The notes: a model not told the origin generated them from the sequence alone. Counted from the first letter of the stretch, positions 14,575 to 27,093 are shown. The stretch: DNA of 64,000 nucleotides from Stereocaulon alpinum (GCA_018257865.1 JAEUBA010000119.1:1-64000); one strand, 5' to 3'. Made by a program: numbers and translations.

Positions 14575-14912
14575 CTTTTATATACTACCTTAGTTAGACT
14601 TTAGGGGCTTTATTTAATTACCTCTCCCCTAGTTAGACTTTAGGGGTATTAGTTAATTACCTTAATTAAACTTTAGGGTCTTAGTTTAATTACCTTAATT
14701 AGACTTTAAAGACTTTATATAATTACCTTTTCCCTAGTTAGACTTTAGGGGTATTAGTTAATTACCTTAGTTAAACTTTAGGGACTTAGTTTAATTACCC
14801 TAATTAGACTTTAGAAACTTAGTTTAATTACCTTAATTAAACTTTAAGGACTTTATATAATTACCTCTCCCCTAGTTAAACTTTAGGTATATTATTTAAT
14901 TACCTTTTATTT
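14575..14912. repeat. 33-39 bp minisatellite
   Basis: About nine tandem units, each of the form AGTTAGACTTTAGGGG plus a variable AT segment ending in TTTAATTACCT, run head to tail. Unit length alternates because some units carry an extra TCCCCT-type extension. Differences between units are largely transitions, consistent with RIP after amplification. Confidence 0.85.
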
Positions 14913-16229
14913 AATTTAGATAAGATAATAGAGGTCTTATTTATATATAGTAGGCTTAACTAGGATTTAAGGGATTAAGAATCCTCTTAGATTACTTTAT
15001 ATATAGAGTTTTTATAGATAGCGTTTAGTAGCTAAAGTCTTAAGTTAGATAAGGGTTTAGATTTCCATTAAGTTAGCTTATTTACCTATATTATAGCGAT
15101 ATAGGCTAGCGATAGAGATATACCTATACGCGGTACTAGCTACGAACCTAAATACCTATTTAGAGCTGAGATATCTCCCCTAATATATTATAGGTTAAAC
15201 GATATTAAGACGTCGCGTAGTTACTAAGAACTCCGTATAGAGTTTTTTAGGTAATATAATAATACCTACCCTAACTCTACTACGACTATTATACTTCCCC
15301 TACGATCGAGACTAGATAGTAAGAATTAGTATTAGGTATAGTATCTCAGCCTAATAAGTAAAGAGTATAAGTAATACCTACTATAGCTGTTAATTTAAAA
15401 AATCTAATATCTACGTATACTTAATATATATCTACTAGTTAAGACTAACGCGCAGTCTATTCTAAGGGAAGGCTAGGGTTATAGGTATATAGGACTAAGA
15501 GAAGGATATATTAAGTTATAAATTAGAAGGCGTATTTTAGAAAAGGACGGCCCCTATTTAAGTAGCTAAGCGAGCCTTTAGTATAAGTAGCGCTATATAA
15601 CTATAAATATAAGCTAAAGGGTTAGCTCCCCCCTAAAGTAAAATATATAAGGATAGAAGTAGGTACTATCTAATACGACCGGCGGGATATTATACTATCC
15701 GATTCTTTATATAAGTATAGGCCTCCTAAGCGGTATATATAGCTTCCCCCCTTTCTTATATCCTTAACTAGTAAACTACCGAACAGCTAAATCTAGTACT
15801 ACTACGGATACTAATAAATACTACTAATCAGCGCTAATAACTTAAACCCTTATAGGACGGCTATATACCCCCCTCCTCCCCCCCCCTATATTAATATAGT
15901 AAAGGTTAAAGAAAGTTATAGGGCGCTTAGCGCTATAATAAAGTCGAAGGATATAGAAGAATATAGCAGGGTCCTTAAGAGCTAAGTATAGTATAAAGGG
16001 CGTATATTACAGTTAGTATTAGAAATAATATTATAGAGCGCTTAGTATAATATTAAAAGAATATAGTTAAGAGTTACCGGTATTAAGGAGGCCTAGGGTA
16101 TAGTCCCTAGACCAAAAGTAATTATATTATTAAGGATAAGCGGGAGTTTTTATCTAGGTACTATACTATAGTTTCTCTTACGGCTAGGAAAGGTATACTA
16201 CGTATACTATCTACTAGTTTCACAAATAA
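14913..16229. repeat. unassigned RIP-mutated repeats
   Basis: Same composition as the rest of the island. From about 15,880 the plus strand has a fairly open frame with VKESYRALSAIIKSKDIEEY-like and RILQLVLEIILQSAQYN-like stretches, leading directly into the LINE-type 3' end at 16,230. This may be the coding part of a LINE ORF1 or of a non-autonomous element using a LINE tail. Confidence 0.4.
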
Positions 16230-16298
16230 TATAATAGAACACCCTTATTAGTATATATAGATACTAGAATAGGCGTATAAACCAATCAATCAATCAAT
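16229..16298 (+). mobile_element. LINE-type 3' end with AATC tail
   Basis: This block matches, in inverse orientation, the 3' end of the LINE relic at 196-257: the shared core runs from AGAACACCCTTATTAGTATA to TAGGCGTATAAA and then four AATC-type units. A tetranucleotide tail is a normal 3' end for Tad1/I-like LINEs, so this marks the 3' terminus of a plus-strand copy. Confidence 0.75.
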
Positions 16299-16959
16299 AG
16301 CGATATAATTAGTAAGAATAAGGAGGTTAGGGATTCTTAACTACCGAAAAACTTTAATAAGCTAATAATATATATATATCCTAATCTTAGTATTTCTAAT
16401 AAAGTATTCTATAGGCGGAATTAGTACTATCTAAATAAAATATAATAGTAGTTTATTTTATTATTTTTATATAGGTAGACGTTACTTAGCTTGGGAGCCT
16501 AATATAAGTAAGATTACTAGTATCCTAGTCTCCTAACTAAAGTTTTCTACTACTAAGCTACCCCTAACTAACTATTATACGCCCCTAAGTAGTACTTAGT
16601 ATACGGAGGTTAGTATTAGTATCTATAGAGACCGTTTCGCGAGTAAAGGTCTTATAGGATTATGCGATAATCCTTAGACTAACTAAGTAATAGAAGGCTT
16701 ATAGCGAGGCTTATAAGAGGTCTTTAATACTAATACCCTACGTCTAGGCTTATAACCTATTAAAATATAGGGTAGAATACTTACTTAATAGATACTAAGG
16801 CTTAGTTAGTATACTAAGGTTTAGTTATCCTTAGCACGTAGGCTACTTTTAATACTACTAAAGTATTATAAGGCCTATTAAAGTAATAGAAATTATAGTT
16901 ACTAGTATAATAAAGCTTATTAATAAGATTAAGTAGGTAGAACTAGTTAATAAGTAAGC

Positions 16960-17116
16960 TAATAAGCGGAAGTTTTTAGCTAGAAAGGGTAACTCTAAAA
17001 AGATTTATTTTATATCTAAAGGACTTATAGCTCTCTAGATTTTCTAATTATATAATAGAATATTTCTTATTAGTATATATAGATACTAGAATAGGTATAT
17101 AAATTAATTAATTAAT
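16960..17116 (+). mobile_element. second plus-strand LINE 3' UTR and tail
   Basis: Positions 16,962-17,050 match the reverse complement of about 260-350 (for example GCTAATAAGCGGAAGTTTTT against GCTGATAAGCGAAAGTTTTT on the minus strand), then the core AGATTTTCTAATTATATAAT and a tail whose AATC units have become AATT. Almost all differences from the copy at 196-350 are C-to-T or G-to-A. Confidence 0.75.
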
Positions 17117-17204
17117 AGTCTAAGCTTAAGACTATTAAGGTACTAATTAATATAGATTCGCTATAATATTACTATTTATATTATTCTAGACTTTCTAATA
17201 TAGA

Positions 17205-17268
17205 CTAGTTAAGTAGGGTTAAGTAAGTAGAGCTAAGTAAGTAGAGTTAAGTAAGTAGGGTTAGCTAG
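17205..17268. repeat. GTTAAGTAAGTAG tandem repeat
   Basis: About five imperfect 13-15 base units of GTTAAGTAAGTAGRG lie just inside the right edge of the RIP island. The remainder of 17,117-17,405 holds no gene. Confidence 0.7.
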
Positions 17269-17405
17269 TTAACTTAAGTCCTATAGTAATATACTATTAG
17301 CTAAGGTACTCGAGGTTGAATAATATACGAATATTAGCCTAAACTAAGAAACTTTAGTATACGTTTTAGGAGTAATAATAAAGTTATAGGTTTCTATCTA
17401 CTCCT

Positions 17406-17856
17406 TTATAGGATAGTATAGGAGCCCTCTAAGTACGGCTTAAATATACTATGGAAGCTACTAAGTCCATAAAGACCTACTATAAAGTAACCTCCAAGCC
17501 GCTCGCCGGTAGCTGATTGCAGAATGAGTAAAGCGCCAGTAAAAGCGCTATTCGTATACATAAAGTCCATTGTACTATCTATCACCGAAGCTAACATCCT
17601 GGATTTCATCTGCGGGTGATCGCTGACGGATGACCAGAACTTAATGATATACAGAATACGTTTGGCTTCTTATTGGCACATCGACCCCCACGTGCGTCAT
17701 GCCCTCGATACTTGTCACCAGCGCTTCTACGAATACCATAAGAAGCTCGTTGGACGGTATGTTCTGGGTGTAAAAGGAGGATCGCAGGCTCAGTGAGGTC
17801 CTGGGGACACCGTCAACGAAGGGGTTCTGGAAGGTGGGCTTTGGAGCCGATGGCAT
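17406..17856 (-). pseudogene. decayed gene fragments at island border
   Basis: Two minus-strand open segments lie here. The first (17,641-17,856, starting MPSAPKPTFQNPFVDGVPRT) looks protein-like, and a GTGCCA donor with a CATCCGTCAG acceptor would splice it to sequence further left. The second (17,406-17,609, with DFMYTNSAFTGALLILQSA) is hydrophobic and runs into the RIP-composed sequence. Base composition is intermediate and stops appear progressively toward the island. I recognise no family. The likeliest reading is a host gene whose 3' part was lost to, or mutated by, the neighbouring RIP island. Confidence 0.35.
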
Positions 17857-17999
17857 CTATGCCTTAGCTGTTTGATCTCGTATAAATGTGAATGAAAGGT
17901 TGTGGCCATCCTAGACTAAACTTAGATAGTATTGTGAGGTTCGGGCTAGAGTATACAGAAGGCACAGCTTTTAGCAGCTAGATGCCGCTGCTAAGATTT

Positions 18000-18437
18000 T
18001 TAGTAATGCTCGTATGGGGAGTGCTGCTGTATGAGTAACGGAACAGAGTTGGAGCAAGCTAGTGTAAATCGCCAACTGGAAGAGCATCCTAAAGTTGGTC
18101 TGATGTCATCAGCGCTTGCGATGTACCAGCAGTACGGATGCCGGAAGAAAGGTACTGAAAAGGTGACTTCAAGAACATGATAACCCACAGTGACGGTCGC
18201 CTTGTATCGCTGGGAATTTGCGTATGCAAGGACCCGGTCTCCGATGGACGTGTAGAAAATGAAGGCTTGGATAAATAGGATTTTAGATTCGCATTTGACT
18301 GCATTATATAAGACGAAAGCTTGTGCAGTAGTCGCGGCGTTCGGCGAGCACCCACAGATCGCAAAGACCCATCGCACGAACTTTCGATTTGGTGCCGTAA
18401 ACATCAATGGTGAAGGATAGTAAGATTGACTCATCAC
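18000..18437 (-). pseudogene. hypothetical ORF, 145 codons
   Basis: An unspliced minus-strand frame begins MMSQSYYPSPLMFTAPNRKF and contains several hydrophobic runs, but no signal or domain I recognise. A second overlapping open frame (18,089-18,364) competes with it, suggesting a spliced gene with undetermined exons, or non-coding sequence. Together with 17,406-17,856 it may be part of one degraded gene. The gap 18,438-18,762 shows nothing. Confidence 0.25.
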
Positions 18438-18762
18438 GTCTGACCTTGCTTCTTACTCCTGATAAGAAGCACTATCTCTTTTAACAAGGACTCAATTCAG
18501 GACAGAAGCTGCCCTGTAGTCTTTGCATTGCGGACAACTGTAGATTTCCCAAAGCCTCGACCGGAAAGAGCTGTCCAAGGACACATTCCCGAAGGACTCT
18601 GCGACCCACTATCGAGGCTTATCTTTACAAAGATAGCATAGTACTATTGTCCAACTATGCTTGCATATTCCCTTCAAAACCTTGCGGGACAAGAGCCAGC
18701 CGTCTGTACCTACACAATCTCCTCCATTCGCCGTAGCTGTCGTATATGTACTGTCTGAATGA

Positions 18763-20827
18763 CTAAAACACCTTTTCAAGCTCTTGCCTTTTCACATCAT
18801 CATCTTCCTTCACTGGGCTATCTTGCTGTGTGTCCTTGCTGCTACTGCCTTTGGAAGGCACTGATTGCGAATCGTCTACAGCAATTCTAGGACTCTCCTT
18901 CGGAGTGCTGAGTTCCACGGCGTCGGTGGGTCCGCCAATCTCAACATCCAGTGTTCTCGGCGTGGTACTTACGAACGGAATGGTGGAGCGCCCAATGCGG
19001 AAGACTTCACGACGCGGAGGCTCGTTTCGTGGACGCTGCTCATTCCGCTGACGTTCTCTAAGACTTTGCGCCTGCAATTCACTGACGACTCGATCGCGGA
19101 TGTGAAATGGTGCTTCTTGTTCTTCTGGATCTTCGCTGACTGAACGCGACCCCATCGCGCTGGATAAAGTCCGAGGCAAGCGGTAACCCAGCTTGCCGAG
19201 TGGGACGCTGAGACCATGGACAACCTATTGTGATTGGTGAGCAGACGAAACATCTAGAGAAGTCTGTGCTTGTGAAGAGAAACCCACTATACTGCAAATG
19301 GCAAGGAACCAGATGACCACAGTGAAAACATCCTCCAGCTTCTGAGCGTCTTCCCGGACGACCCCATCAACCGTGATCATTCTGAGGAAGTCAAGACTTA
19401 TGTAAAGATAGAAGACAGCGCTGACTCCAATTGGTCCGAAGAAGCCGACAAATAAAGCTTGTTGCTTCTCTTCGATCTGCCAGATCTTCCAATGCAAGGC
19501 GAAAACAACCGGCAGCCGACGGAAGAGCAAGATGAGAATGCCTAGGAAGATGAGTCGGTAGATCGGTATAACATCGTTGTTTGCGAAGCTGGCCCAGGGG
19601 CAAACAGCACCGAACCACATAAAAATTGACAGGTTGAGTAGCATATCTATGGTAGGCTGTAGAGAGTCGTCCTTCGTCTCCAAACGAAACCAATCATCGT
19701 GTGTGAAGGCATTGCCCGCAATGAAGCATGCCAGTACGTCGTCGCTGCCGATCATTCCACACGCTGCGAAGGATTCGGAATTAGTATTACTCTCCACGGC
19801 CTATGTTCTTAGAGATACGGATGGAGTCATTGCTCCTAGAACAGGTCTTACAACTGAGGCAGCGATACGAAAGGGGCAAAGATTACTTCGAAAGGTACGT
19901 ACTTCCAGTGATGAAGAGCGCGAGCGTTATAGCAAAGACGAGAAAGCTCTCTCTATCAACGAATTTCTTCTCTTCCGCCCGGTGAAGCAGCTCTTTGGCT
20001 ATCCAGCCAACGACAGCCCCATAAATAATGCTTAAGAGGATGGTGTATCCCCAAGTCTCCCCAAACCAGTAACCCATGGCTAACCTCGCGCCACCTGGCT
20101 GACCGGCGCCTCCATTGCCAGTATACTTTATAAGATATAGAGCGATAAACAAAAAAGGATATCCGAGCCCGTCGTTTGCACCGGATTCTGCAATGATAAT
20201 CTTTTGCAAGTCCTTGGGTATGTTCTTATCTGCAAATTTGCCTTTCACAATGGAGTTGGAAAGGACAGGGTCTGTAGGCGTTACGCACGCTCCGATGGCT
20301 AGCGAGTGAAGGAAGCTGAGATTAGGCACCATTCCCCAGACAATGAGACTGCTGAGAAGCCACATCGCCGTCATACCTGGCCCCAGCAAAAGCGCTAGAC
20401 TTTTCCATTCGTGGATTAGATATTTGCTTGGCAGCTGCACACCAGCTAGAACCAATTGCACACCTAAGACAAGCCTAGCAAAATACAGGGTTATTGAGTC
20501 CAGGTTCTCAGTTGAGCCGAGGCCGTAATCTAGTGGCTTTATAAAATTTGTGGCGTGTGGTGAGAAGATTACACCAGCTATGAGCGAGATCAGCGCTTCA
20601 GAAAGGTAGTAGCGCTCCTTGAGGAGATACGAGACGAGACCGCTGAAGTTTCGTCAGCCTGCTAGGGATAGCATTGCCTAAATTGACGCGAACTCACAAC
20701 AGCGTGATAAAGCCTCCAAGCGTAGCTGTAAATTTTCATAACCCGTCAGTGCATTAGACCATCCAGGCTTGGAGGAGTTTCACGTACCAGTGACGATGTT
20801 GAAATTGGTGACAACAAGAGTAGGCAT
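18763..20827 (-). CDS. Na+/H+ antiporter, Nha1/Sod2 type (CPA1)
   Basis: This is a five-exon plasma-membrane alkali-cation/proton antiporter that would export Na+ or K+ in exchange for H+. Exons are 20827-20788, 20725-20698, 20642-19903, 19763-19288 and 19224-18763; all phases close to give 581 residues. Family marks are the start MPTLVVTNFNIVT, LISLIAGVIFSPHA, the ESGANDGLGYPF block carrying the ND motif, and the fungal TCGMIGSDDVLACFIAGN segment, which is created exactly by splicing the 19,903/19,763 junction. About a dozen hydrophobic helices are followed by a charged cytoplasmic tail of roughly 150 residues (SVSEDPEEQEAPF to the end). The tail is shorter than in yeast Nha1, which is usual for filamentous fungi. 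Whether it prefers Na+ or K+ cannot be told. Confidence 0.93.
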
Positions 20828-21739
20828 GTTGATCAGCACAATTTTGACCCTTAGACTTCAAACGACTAGTATCATAAGCACAGTATCGCGAGTCTCAAGC
20901 CTGAGGGAATGTTGCTCCTGTGTTTGACGCGGCTGAAAAGAGCAGGCCGCGAAGCCAGTGTTATTGCGCTGCTGTGCAAATCGGTGCCATTTGCTGGTTA
21001 TAAGATGCGGCCTGCCACCTTGGATTAGTTGCCAAGAGGTATATGGCGTACCGTAATGCATGGGAGACCTATGTTTTGGAAGGCTTTGTAGCGCAAGAGA
21101 AGAAATGCTTACTGTTCTGTTGGCCCGATGATTGTTGATTTCAATCAATTGGCCGACTCGTTATCTTATCGTGCCCCGCGAAGGTTCGCCTCGTCTGCAA
21201 ACTATGCATGCACACCTATCAGGATATCATTGGCCAACAAACGGGGGTTTTGAGGCTGCAGAGGCGCACTAGCAAGCACTATAGATGATAGATGTAAATT
21301 GCGAATTGCGGAAAAGGTTGTGTCTCACGGGAAGGGCAAGGAAGGGGAAGTGGTGCCATTTGCGGAGAAAAGATTAAGGTTCGGCGTGTGTCCCTTGGCG
21401 ATTATGGCGCGTTGGTAGACAGCCTGAGACGCCAAAAGACATAGAAGCTCTCGCCCGACAGCAAAGAATACAATCCGTGTTGACATTGGGAACCAAAGTC
21501 CCTCATTCCTTCTATTCGTGAAAGTACTGAGCTATATGTACGTTCACCGTGTGCTATCTTAGCATCAACACCGCTCAAACGTTGCAGCCGGCCCATCCCA
21601 AGGCTGGCTAAAGAGCAACATCGCCGCGTTCCCACGAATAGCGAAGAGACTATCAGTCCCATGGGACTTTGGTCTCAATCCTCGCTGGTGTTTTCTGCCT
21701 ACACTTTTCCATCCTCGTAGTCTGATCCACGCGCCGGAG
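20828..21739. promoter_or_regulatory. divergent intergenic region
   Basis: This is the shared upstream region of the minus-strand antiporter and the plus-strand RNase H1 gene. Small ORFs within it look like chance. No recognised operator was found. Confidence 0.5.
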
Positions 21740-23056
21740 ATGGAGGACTCAGCTTCAGTCAAGTCTAGCTCTTCCAATGGAACAAAACGGAAGAGGGAAA
21801 ACCTGCCAAAGTTTTACGCGGTGCGTGTGGGCTATCGGCCAGGTGTCTACCACACCTGGACTGATTGTCTGGAGCAGGTGAAGGGTTTCAAAAAAGCAAC
21901 ATGTGAGCTCAGTCGGTGCATGGCTGCAGCGTCCTACGCGACTAACACTAACTTGTCAGTCAAATCATTCTCTACGCTAACCGACGCTGAACGCTTCGTT
22001 GCCGGCGAAAATCCCGCCCAAAATGGCAGCAACGGCTCTTCACCTCCAACCAAATTTTATGCCGTAAAGAATGGAAGGATACCTGGGATCTACCTTGACT
22101 GGCCATCAGCTCAAGAGCAGATCACTGGCTGGCAGAAACCAAGACATAGGTGCTTCACAACACGCATTGAAGCACAGAGGTTCTTGGATGAGGATGAAGG
22201 CAAAGCCTATGAGACGAGCCCCACAATTGAAGCAGATAGTGAAATCCTCACAACCTACGGTGCTTCGGAAGTGCAGGTGGAACCTGATATTCAAGTTACC
22301 GCTTCGAAGAAAGCGAAGAAAACCTTGAACAGTACGAAGTTAGCAGCTCCGGAGTACAACGAAGCCGACTATGAGCCTGGTACTGGTCCTATGCTTCCAG
22401 ACGCTGTGGATGGTTTCGACCCCAACATTGTTCTAGATCCAGAGTCAGGAAAGATACTTTACAAAACAAAAGAGCAGCGGCAGGAAACAAAGCCACGGTC
22501 TTCGGGAACTTCCCAGACTGAACCCATACGCATACATACGGACGGCAGCTCGTTGGGAAACGGCACGGCAGGGGCATTTGCAGGGGTCGGCGTATATTTC
22601 GGGCCTAACGATAAGAGGTTGGTTTTCAATACTGATTATTGAGATGGCGGAACACTGATTGTGGATGGTAGGAACGTTTCCGAGACGCTGCCAGGATCTA
22701 GGCAAACCAACCAACGAGCCGAACTCACCGCAATCCTTCGAGCGCTCGAGATTGTACCTAGGAATCGAGACGTCGTCATCATAACTGATAGCAAGTACGC
22801 CATTGATTGTGTTACTGAATGGTTCATCAATTGGCGCAGAAATGGCTGGAAGACGGCCTCGGGCAAAGCAGTGGAGAACAAAGACATAATCGAGAACATC
22901 CTCTCGAAGATAGAAGAGCGAGCCAAGCTGGTGGTCCAGACAAATTTTGAATGGATCAAAGGACATGCAAATCATCCGGGCAATGTGGAGGCTGATAGGC
23001 TTGCTGTGGATGGAGCAAGGAAGGGGCCGGTGTCCTGGAACGATATTGTTCGCTGA
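21740..23056 (+). CDS. ribonuclease H1 with two hybrid-binding domains
   Basis: It degrades RNA in RNA-DNA hybrids in the nucleus and possibly mitochondria. Three exons (21740-21902, 21960-22617, 22672-23056) give 401 residues. The first intron is 57 bases, in frame and without a stop, so an uncorrected ORF hides it; removing it restores the HBD motif GFKKATFKSFSTLTDAERF. Two HBD/caulimovirus-TAV domains follow (KFYAVRVGYRPGVY and KFYAVKNGRIPGIY), then a linker and the RNase H fold with HTDGSSLGNG, QRAELTAIL, IITDSKYAID and NVEADRLAVDG. These contain the four catalytic acidic residues (D, E, D, D). The second intron carries GTTGGT, CTGAT and GGTAG signals and joins PNDKR to NVSETLPG. The length is typical of fungal RNase H1 with duplicated HBDs. 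Confidence 0.95.
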
Positions 23057-23439
23057 TTAGAGGAGACGAGCATTGAGTGACCGTTGCTGAATGACTGTAC
23101 GCTAATGCCGTTTACACAAATTCCGAAGACATCCTGCTCTGCAGCGCTAGAATGTGCGCAGAGGATCAGAAAAGCACAATTACTAATTTAGTCTTGCCAT
23201 TGTGCATTGAATGTTTTTGCTTCGGTCCTCGTCCAGTCTCACATGCTGTTTAGGAGGCTTTCTCAAGCTGTTTAAGGCAGAGCAGGAATAATCTAGAGAA
23301 ACATGTCTCGTACAATAACTCCTATGCCGTCATCATACTATTACAGTACGCCAGGAGACATTGGTGTCGGCCGTCCATTCCATGCAACACCCCAACACCT
23401 CGCTCAATGTGTCGAAGTCATACAATACAAGGAGAAATA
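23057..23439. other. convergent intergenic region
   Basis: This lies between the 3' ends of the RNase H1 gene (plus) and the PFK-2 gene (minus). It holds only 3' untranslated sequence as far as can be seen. Confidence 0.5.
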
Positions 23440-25645
23440 CTAGAAGGCAGTATGCACTGTCGCTCTCCGTAGCTGGTAGTCCGGGACAAGGTCAAACCAG
23501 TCGGTTTCTGGGTTGTACCTGTAGGCTTTGAACTCAACGCCATATGGTTTCTTGTCCTTAGTCAGCTCATGGTCCGAAGACGGAATCAGCAGAGGGAGGC
23601 TTACAGGCTCAAGCATATACAGCATGCCTAAAGGAACATCCAAATCCGCCACGTCTTCCCTCTTAAGTCCCTTGAAGTAGGCCAGAAGTACTCGGGCAAC
23701 AGAACGATGCCCAACAAGGAGTACATGGTCTGTCATTCTCTCGACCTCCACTATCACGGCCCTTAGTCGATTGATGATGTCCAGATACCCTTCTCCGCCT
23801 GCACCGGGGTACCGATAATGTAGCTTGTCACTTTTTCGCAGTTCGTACTCGGCACTATGCTTTGTCCTAATTTCATCATACGTGAGGCCTTCCATCGTCC
23901 CTGAATTTAGTTCATCAAGCATCTTCATTTGCTTGATATCAAAATCTTCCTCGTCGAAATATTGGGCTGTTTGAATACTCCGCTTAAGCATGGATGTCCA
24001 TACGCAAAAGCTCTTCGAGGTATTACTGTCGTCTTCGTCTCCGTGATCGTATTCAGGATTCGGTGGCGTCGTATCACCTGGGAGAGGTGGAAAATGAGTT
24101 GACAACGCTTTGTCTCGTTGGTGTACATCCCAGAGTTGTCGCTCATGTTTGATGAACTTGGTCAGGGCTTTGGCATATGCAAGGCCGACTTCACTGAGAT
24201 CCGAATCGCCTCCGATCTTACCATTGACATTGTCAATAGATTCACCATGTCGAGTAATCCAAATTTGCCTTGGAGCCAGGTTAAAATTGAGAAGATAATA
24301 GACGGTCTGAGCAGATAGAAACCCTCGGATCTGGTGGGATACCACCTTTCGACCCACGTCTATCATCTGGACATAGGGCATGTGGTTTCTCTCCTCGTAC
24401 TCGCCGAGGGGCACATACTTCTTTTCGTATAATGTCACACGCTTTTTGAAATCGGCCAACGCAGTCACTGGATCTTGGTCCCGATAATCTGGCCCTGAAA
24501 GCTTCAGTCGCATATTTGACTCCAGAAGGTTCTCATCGATGCACAGAGATTCGAGGAAGAGCACCCCAAGCTCCGGACCTGCCCGCTCTCGTATTTTCTT
24601 CATCACCATCTGCCTTCTCTCGAGCGTGCTGTTTGTGGCGTCGAATATTCCCACTGATCCTCCCTGATCAAGGATGTAATCCAATAATTCGTCTAAAGTG
24701 GCCATTGCGATGTCGTCACGCAGGTGTGCCGCTTTCTCGTTGTTAGGGTCAAAGAACTCTGCATTCTGCGGCTCTATGAATTCAGCGCTCAATGGCAAAG
24801 GCATGGGCTTCTCTGGGTTCCAAATCTCTTCGACAATGTGCCCATTCGAGTCACCGTTCGTGGTGGAGTGATGGAGGCCATCCTCCTCAGACAGGCTGAG
24901 CGCCGGCAGCGGAAGCTGTTCGAGAAGCGGTGTGTCAGGTGGGGGTTCTCCGTTGATAAGGATCCTCGTAGCGGATGAAGTGGGTATGTTTCCATCTAGA
25001 ACCTCGTTCAACGACACCGTAGCGGAGCTTATAGTCTTTGATACGGTCCTAGGCCTTCCCCTCCGCGGATCAGTCAACGGTGCTGAAGGCTGACTCCCTG
25101 CCGTAATACGTCTCCGTTCGCCAACGTTGAATATTTTTGTGTCATGCTGGAGCCAATTGAGATACCGAGCAATCTTCTTGGTGATATAGCTCTTCCCCCG
25201 GGCAGGCAGGCCTACCATGACAATTACAAGCTTTGAACCAACGTCGCGCTGAGAGATACGTCCGTCTGGGGAGACTTTGGATCTAGTCAATCCTGGGATA
25301 TCTAGGGTGGTCGGGCGTTGACGAGGGCCCGCAGAATCCTGTCTGCGCGGTGGGCTTGACAAGGTCAGTTCGGATCTGGACTCGTTCGGAAAAGACTTTC
25401 CGCATTCTGGACAAGACTTACATGATGGGGCTGTTCGGCGCTGTGGTCAAGGGTGTATCTGTGAGAGCTGCGCCATTGGCAAGACGCTGCTTTGCACCAG
25501 CTGAAGGGGCTGCTACACTTCCTTCCAAGGGCTGTGTATTGGGTGTCTTGGTTTCCTTATCTTTCAGCATTTCAGCCTCCTCTGGAGTTCTTGCGCCGTC
25601 TGTGCTAGGTGTAGAGAAGTGACTCATAATTGCAGTCTTGGCCAT
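23440..25645 (-). CDS. 6-phosphofructo-2-kinase/fructose-2,6-bisphosphatase
   Basis: A bifunctional enzyme that makes and breaks fructose 2,6-bisphosphate, the cytosolic activator of glycolysis. Two exons: 25645-25422 (start MAKTAIMSHF) and 25354-23440, about 712 residues. The junction uses CATCAT|GTAAGT and CTGACCTTGTCAAG. The large open frame appears to begin at 25,362, but that codon is TTG inside the intron. The kinase half has the P-loop GLPARGKSYITKKIARYLNW (about residue 123) and GIFDATNSTLERR. A low-complexity insertion of more than 100 residues splits the kinase domain. The phosphatase half has TRHGESIDN (catalytic His), GTMEGLTYDEI and LLVGHRSVARVLLAYF (second His), so unlike yeast Pfk26 both phosphatase histidines are present. 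Starts at 25,627 or 25,783 are also open and possible. Confidence 0.93.
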
Positions 25646-26526
25646 CGCTGAATGTTGGCTTTGCCTGCGTTGGTTCTGGATTCGAGGAGGCGAGGTTTTC
25701 GTCCCTGAAGCTGTATCCTTGATTGGGAATGGTTCTGCATACTCGCCACTGCCCAATAAGGGCATACTGGCAAGCAAAAGCAAGGAGCAGAACGGTTTGT
25801 ACGTAGTCCCAACCTCAGGCTTGGTATCAAGGTGCGCAGAAGGCTAAGTAACAATGTAATGAGTCTCCAGCAAGAATGGAGTCTAGTCGGTATGCCTGAA
25901 TTCGTAGACCGATATCTATTGTAGAACAACAACACGACAATTATGGGAATTTGTTGCTAGATACCCAATAGAAGTTTGTTGAAGGGTTTAACGTCGTGCT
26001 AGGCGCAGCCACTGCGGTAACGCCGCCAGCGATCAGCCGCAGGGGAAGCTTCTAATGAGTCTTCTAGAAAATTACCTTGTTAAGAGTGCGATTTATGCTG
26101 TGCATCGACTAAGGAAGAAGTATTAGGGGAGAAAACGGCTGAAAGTCAGATGTGCGACGCTTATGACTCTATCTTGCAAGTCATGTTCACCGTCTTACGG
26201 ATACAGCAACTCCGTGTCGCAACTCACACCCTATGTACTCGTAGAGCTGAGCTTTCTGCAGCTCGGATTTTCTGCACCAATGATTTGCTAAATCCGCAAC
26301 TCGTGTTCCAACAACCCCGCGCGACCACTTTGCCAAACTCGAAACGGCCGAAACGGCGTGATGAGCCCTATCCTCAAACGCACCGAGACACGCAATACCG
26401 CCGATCTATTGCGAACAAGGCGACCTATCCTAGCCTAGATCTGCGAAGCACGAGCGCGCCTTCGCTGGCCTTGCATGGCAAGTAATCCTCGGCCCTCGGC
26501 CCCGGAGCTTAACGCTGTCCAGAGCC
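25646..26526. other. intergenic, no supported gene
   Basis: This contains the PFK-2 promoter and the sequence beyond the 3' end of the DUF202 gene. A 111-codon plus-strand ORF at 26,150-26,485 has no recognisable features and is not supported. Confidence 0.5.
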
Positions 26527-27093
26527 TCAAGGCAACCTGACCGTCAGGACCAGAAGGCATGTGTATGCAGCTACAGAGAGTGCAGTCAGCACGACAACCA
26601 CGTTGCCCGACGTCCTAAACTTCTTCTGGTTCAAGCCATCCTCCCCAACCTCGGAGAAGAATTGTTGGTTCCCTTGCTGTCTCCGGAATAGAGAGATGAG
26701 TAGGACTCCAGCGCCATAGATGGAGAACAAGGCACCCTATGACAAGCTCTGTCAGTCTAGCTGGTCAGTTTCCTCAAGAGTGTTGAGCCTACAATGGAGT
26801 AGAACTCGGCGGTGAAAATCTTTAGGATCACAATGGCGAACGAGAACTGGGAGAGCGCAGTCCTAATGTAAGCTCCCTGAAGGTGTTCAGTAATCATCCA
26901 AAAGTCTCCAGAGCGCGTTCATACTTCGAAGGTACGTTGGGCGGCTCTCACTTCAACGAGCTCATTATTAGTCAACTGAACCTGTCCCACATTCAGCTTT
27001 GTTCCCCTTCCCTGCACTTTCGGTCAAGAGCGGAGTTACTGAGCGGGCCCTGTGCAATCGCAGATGATAGCGATCATTGGCATTGATCTCCAT
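26527..27093 (-). CDS. small DUF202-family membrane protein
   Basis: Four exons (27093-27040, 26981-26925, 26876-26793, 26736-26527) join with consistent phase to give 134 residues. The diagnostic stretch is ELVEVRAAQRTFEGAYIRTA, followed by SQFSFAIVILKIFTAEFYSI, GALFSIYGAGVLLISLFRRQ, QKKFRTSGNVVVVLTALSVA and a last hydrophobic helix ending LTVRLP. RAxQRTFxxxxRTAL and the three membrane segments match the fungal DUF202/YidH-like family, whose molecular role is unknown. The N-terminal exon (MEINANDRYHLRLHRARS) is the least certain; an alternative first exon further upstream is possible. It is divergent from the lactate dehydrogenase gene, with only 315 bases between the starts. Confidence 0.82.

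Larger units (their letters stand above)
1..17400. repeat. RIP-mutated transposon island
   Basis: The whole stretch is AT-rich and built from TA-rich words with almost no CA or TG dinucleotides (none in 6001-6120), while CG is still common. That is the signature of repeat-induced point mutation acting on CpA. No ORF longer than about 70 codons exists. Relic proteins are readable only if TAA/TAG are read as former CAA/CAG/TGG. The composition changes abruptly between about 17,400 and 17,500, where CA/TG-containing gene-space sequence begins. Recognisable relics are listed separately; the rest are repeats I cannot assign. Confidence 0.93.
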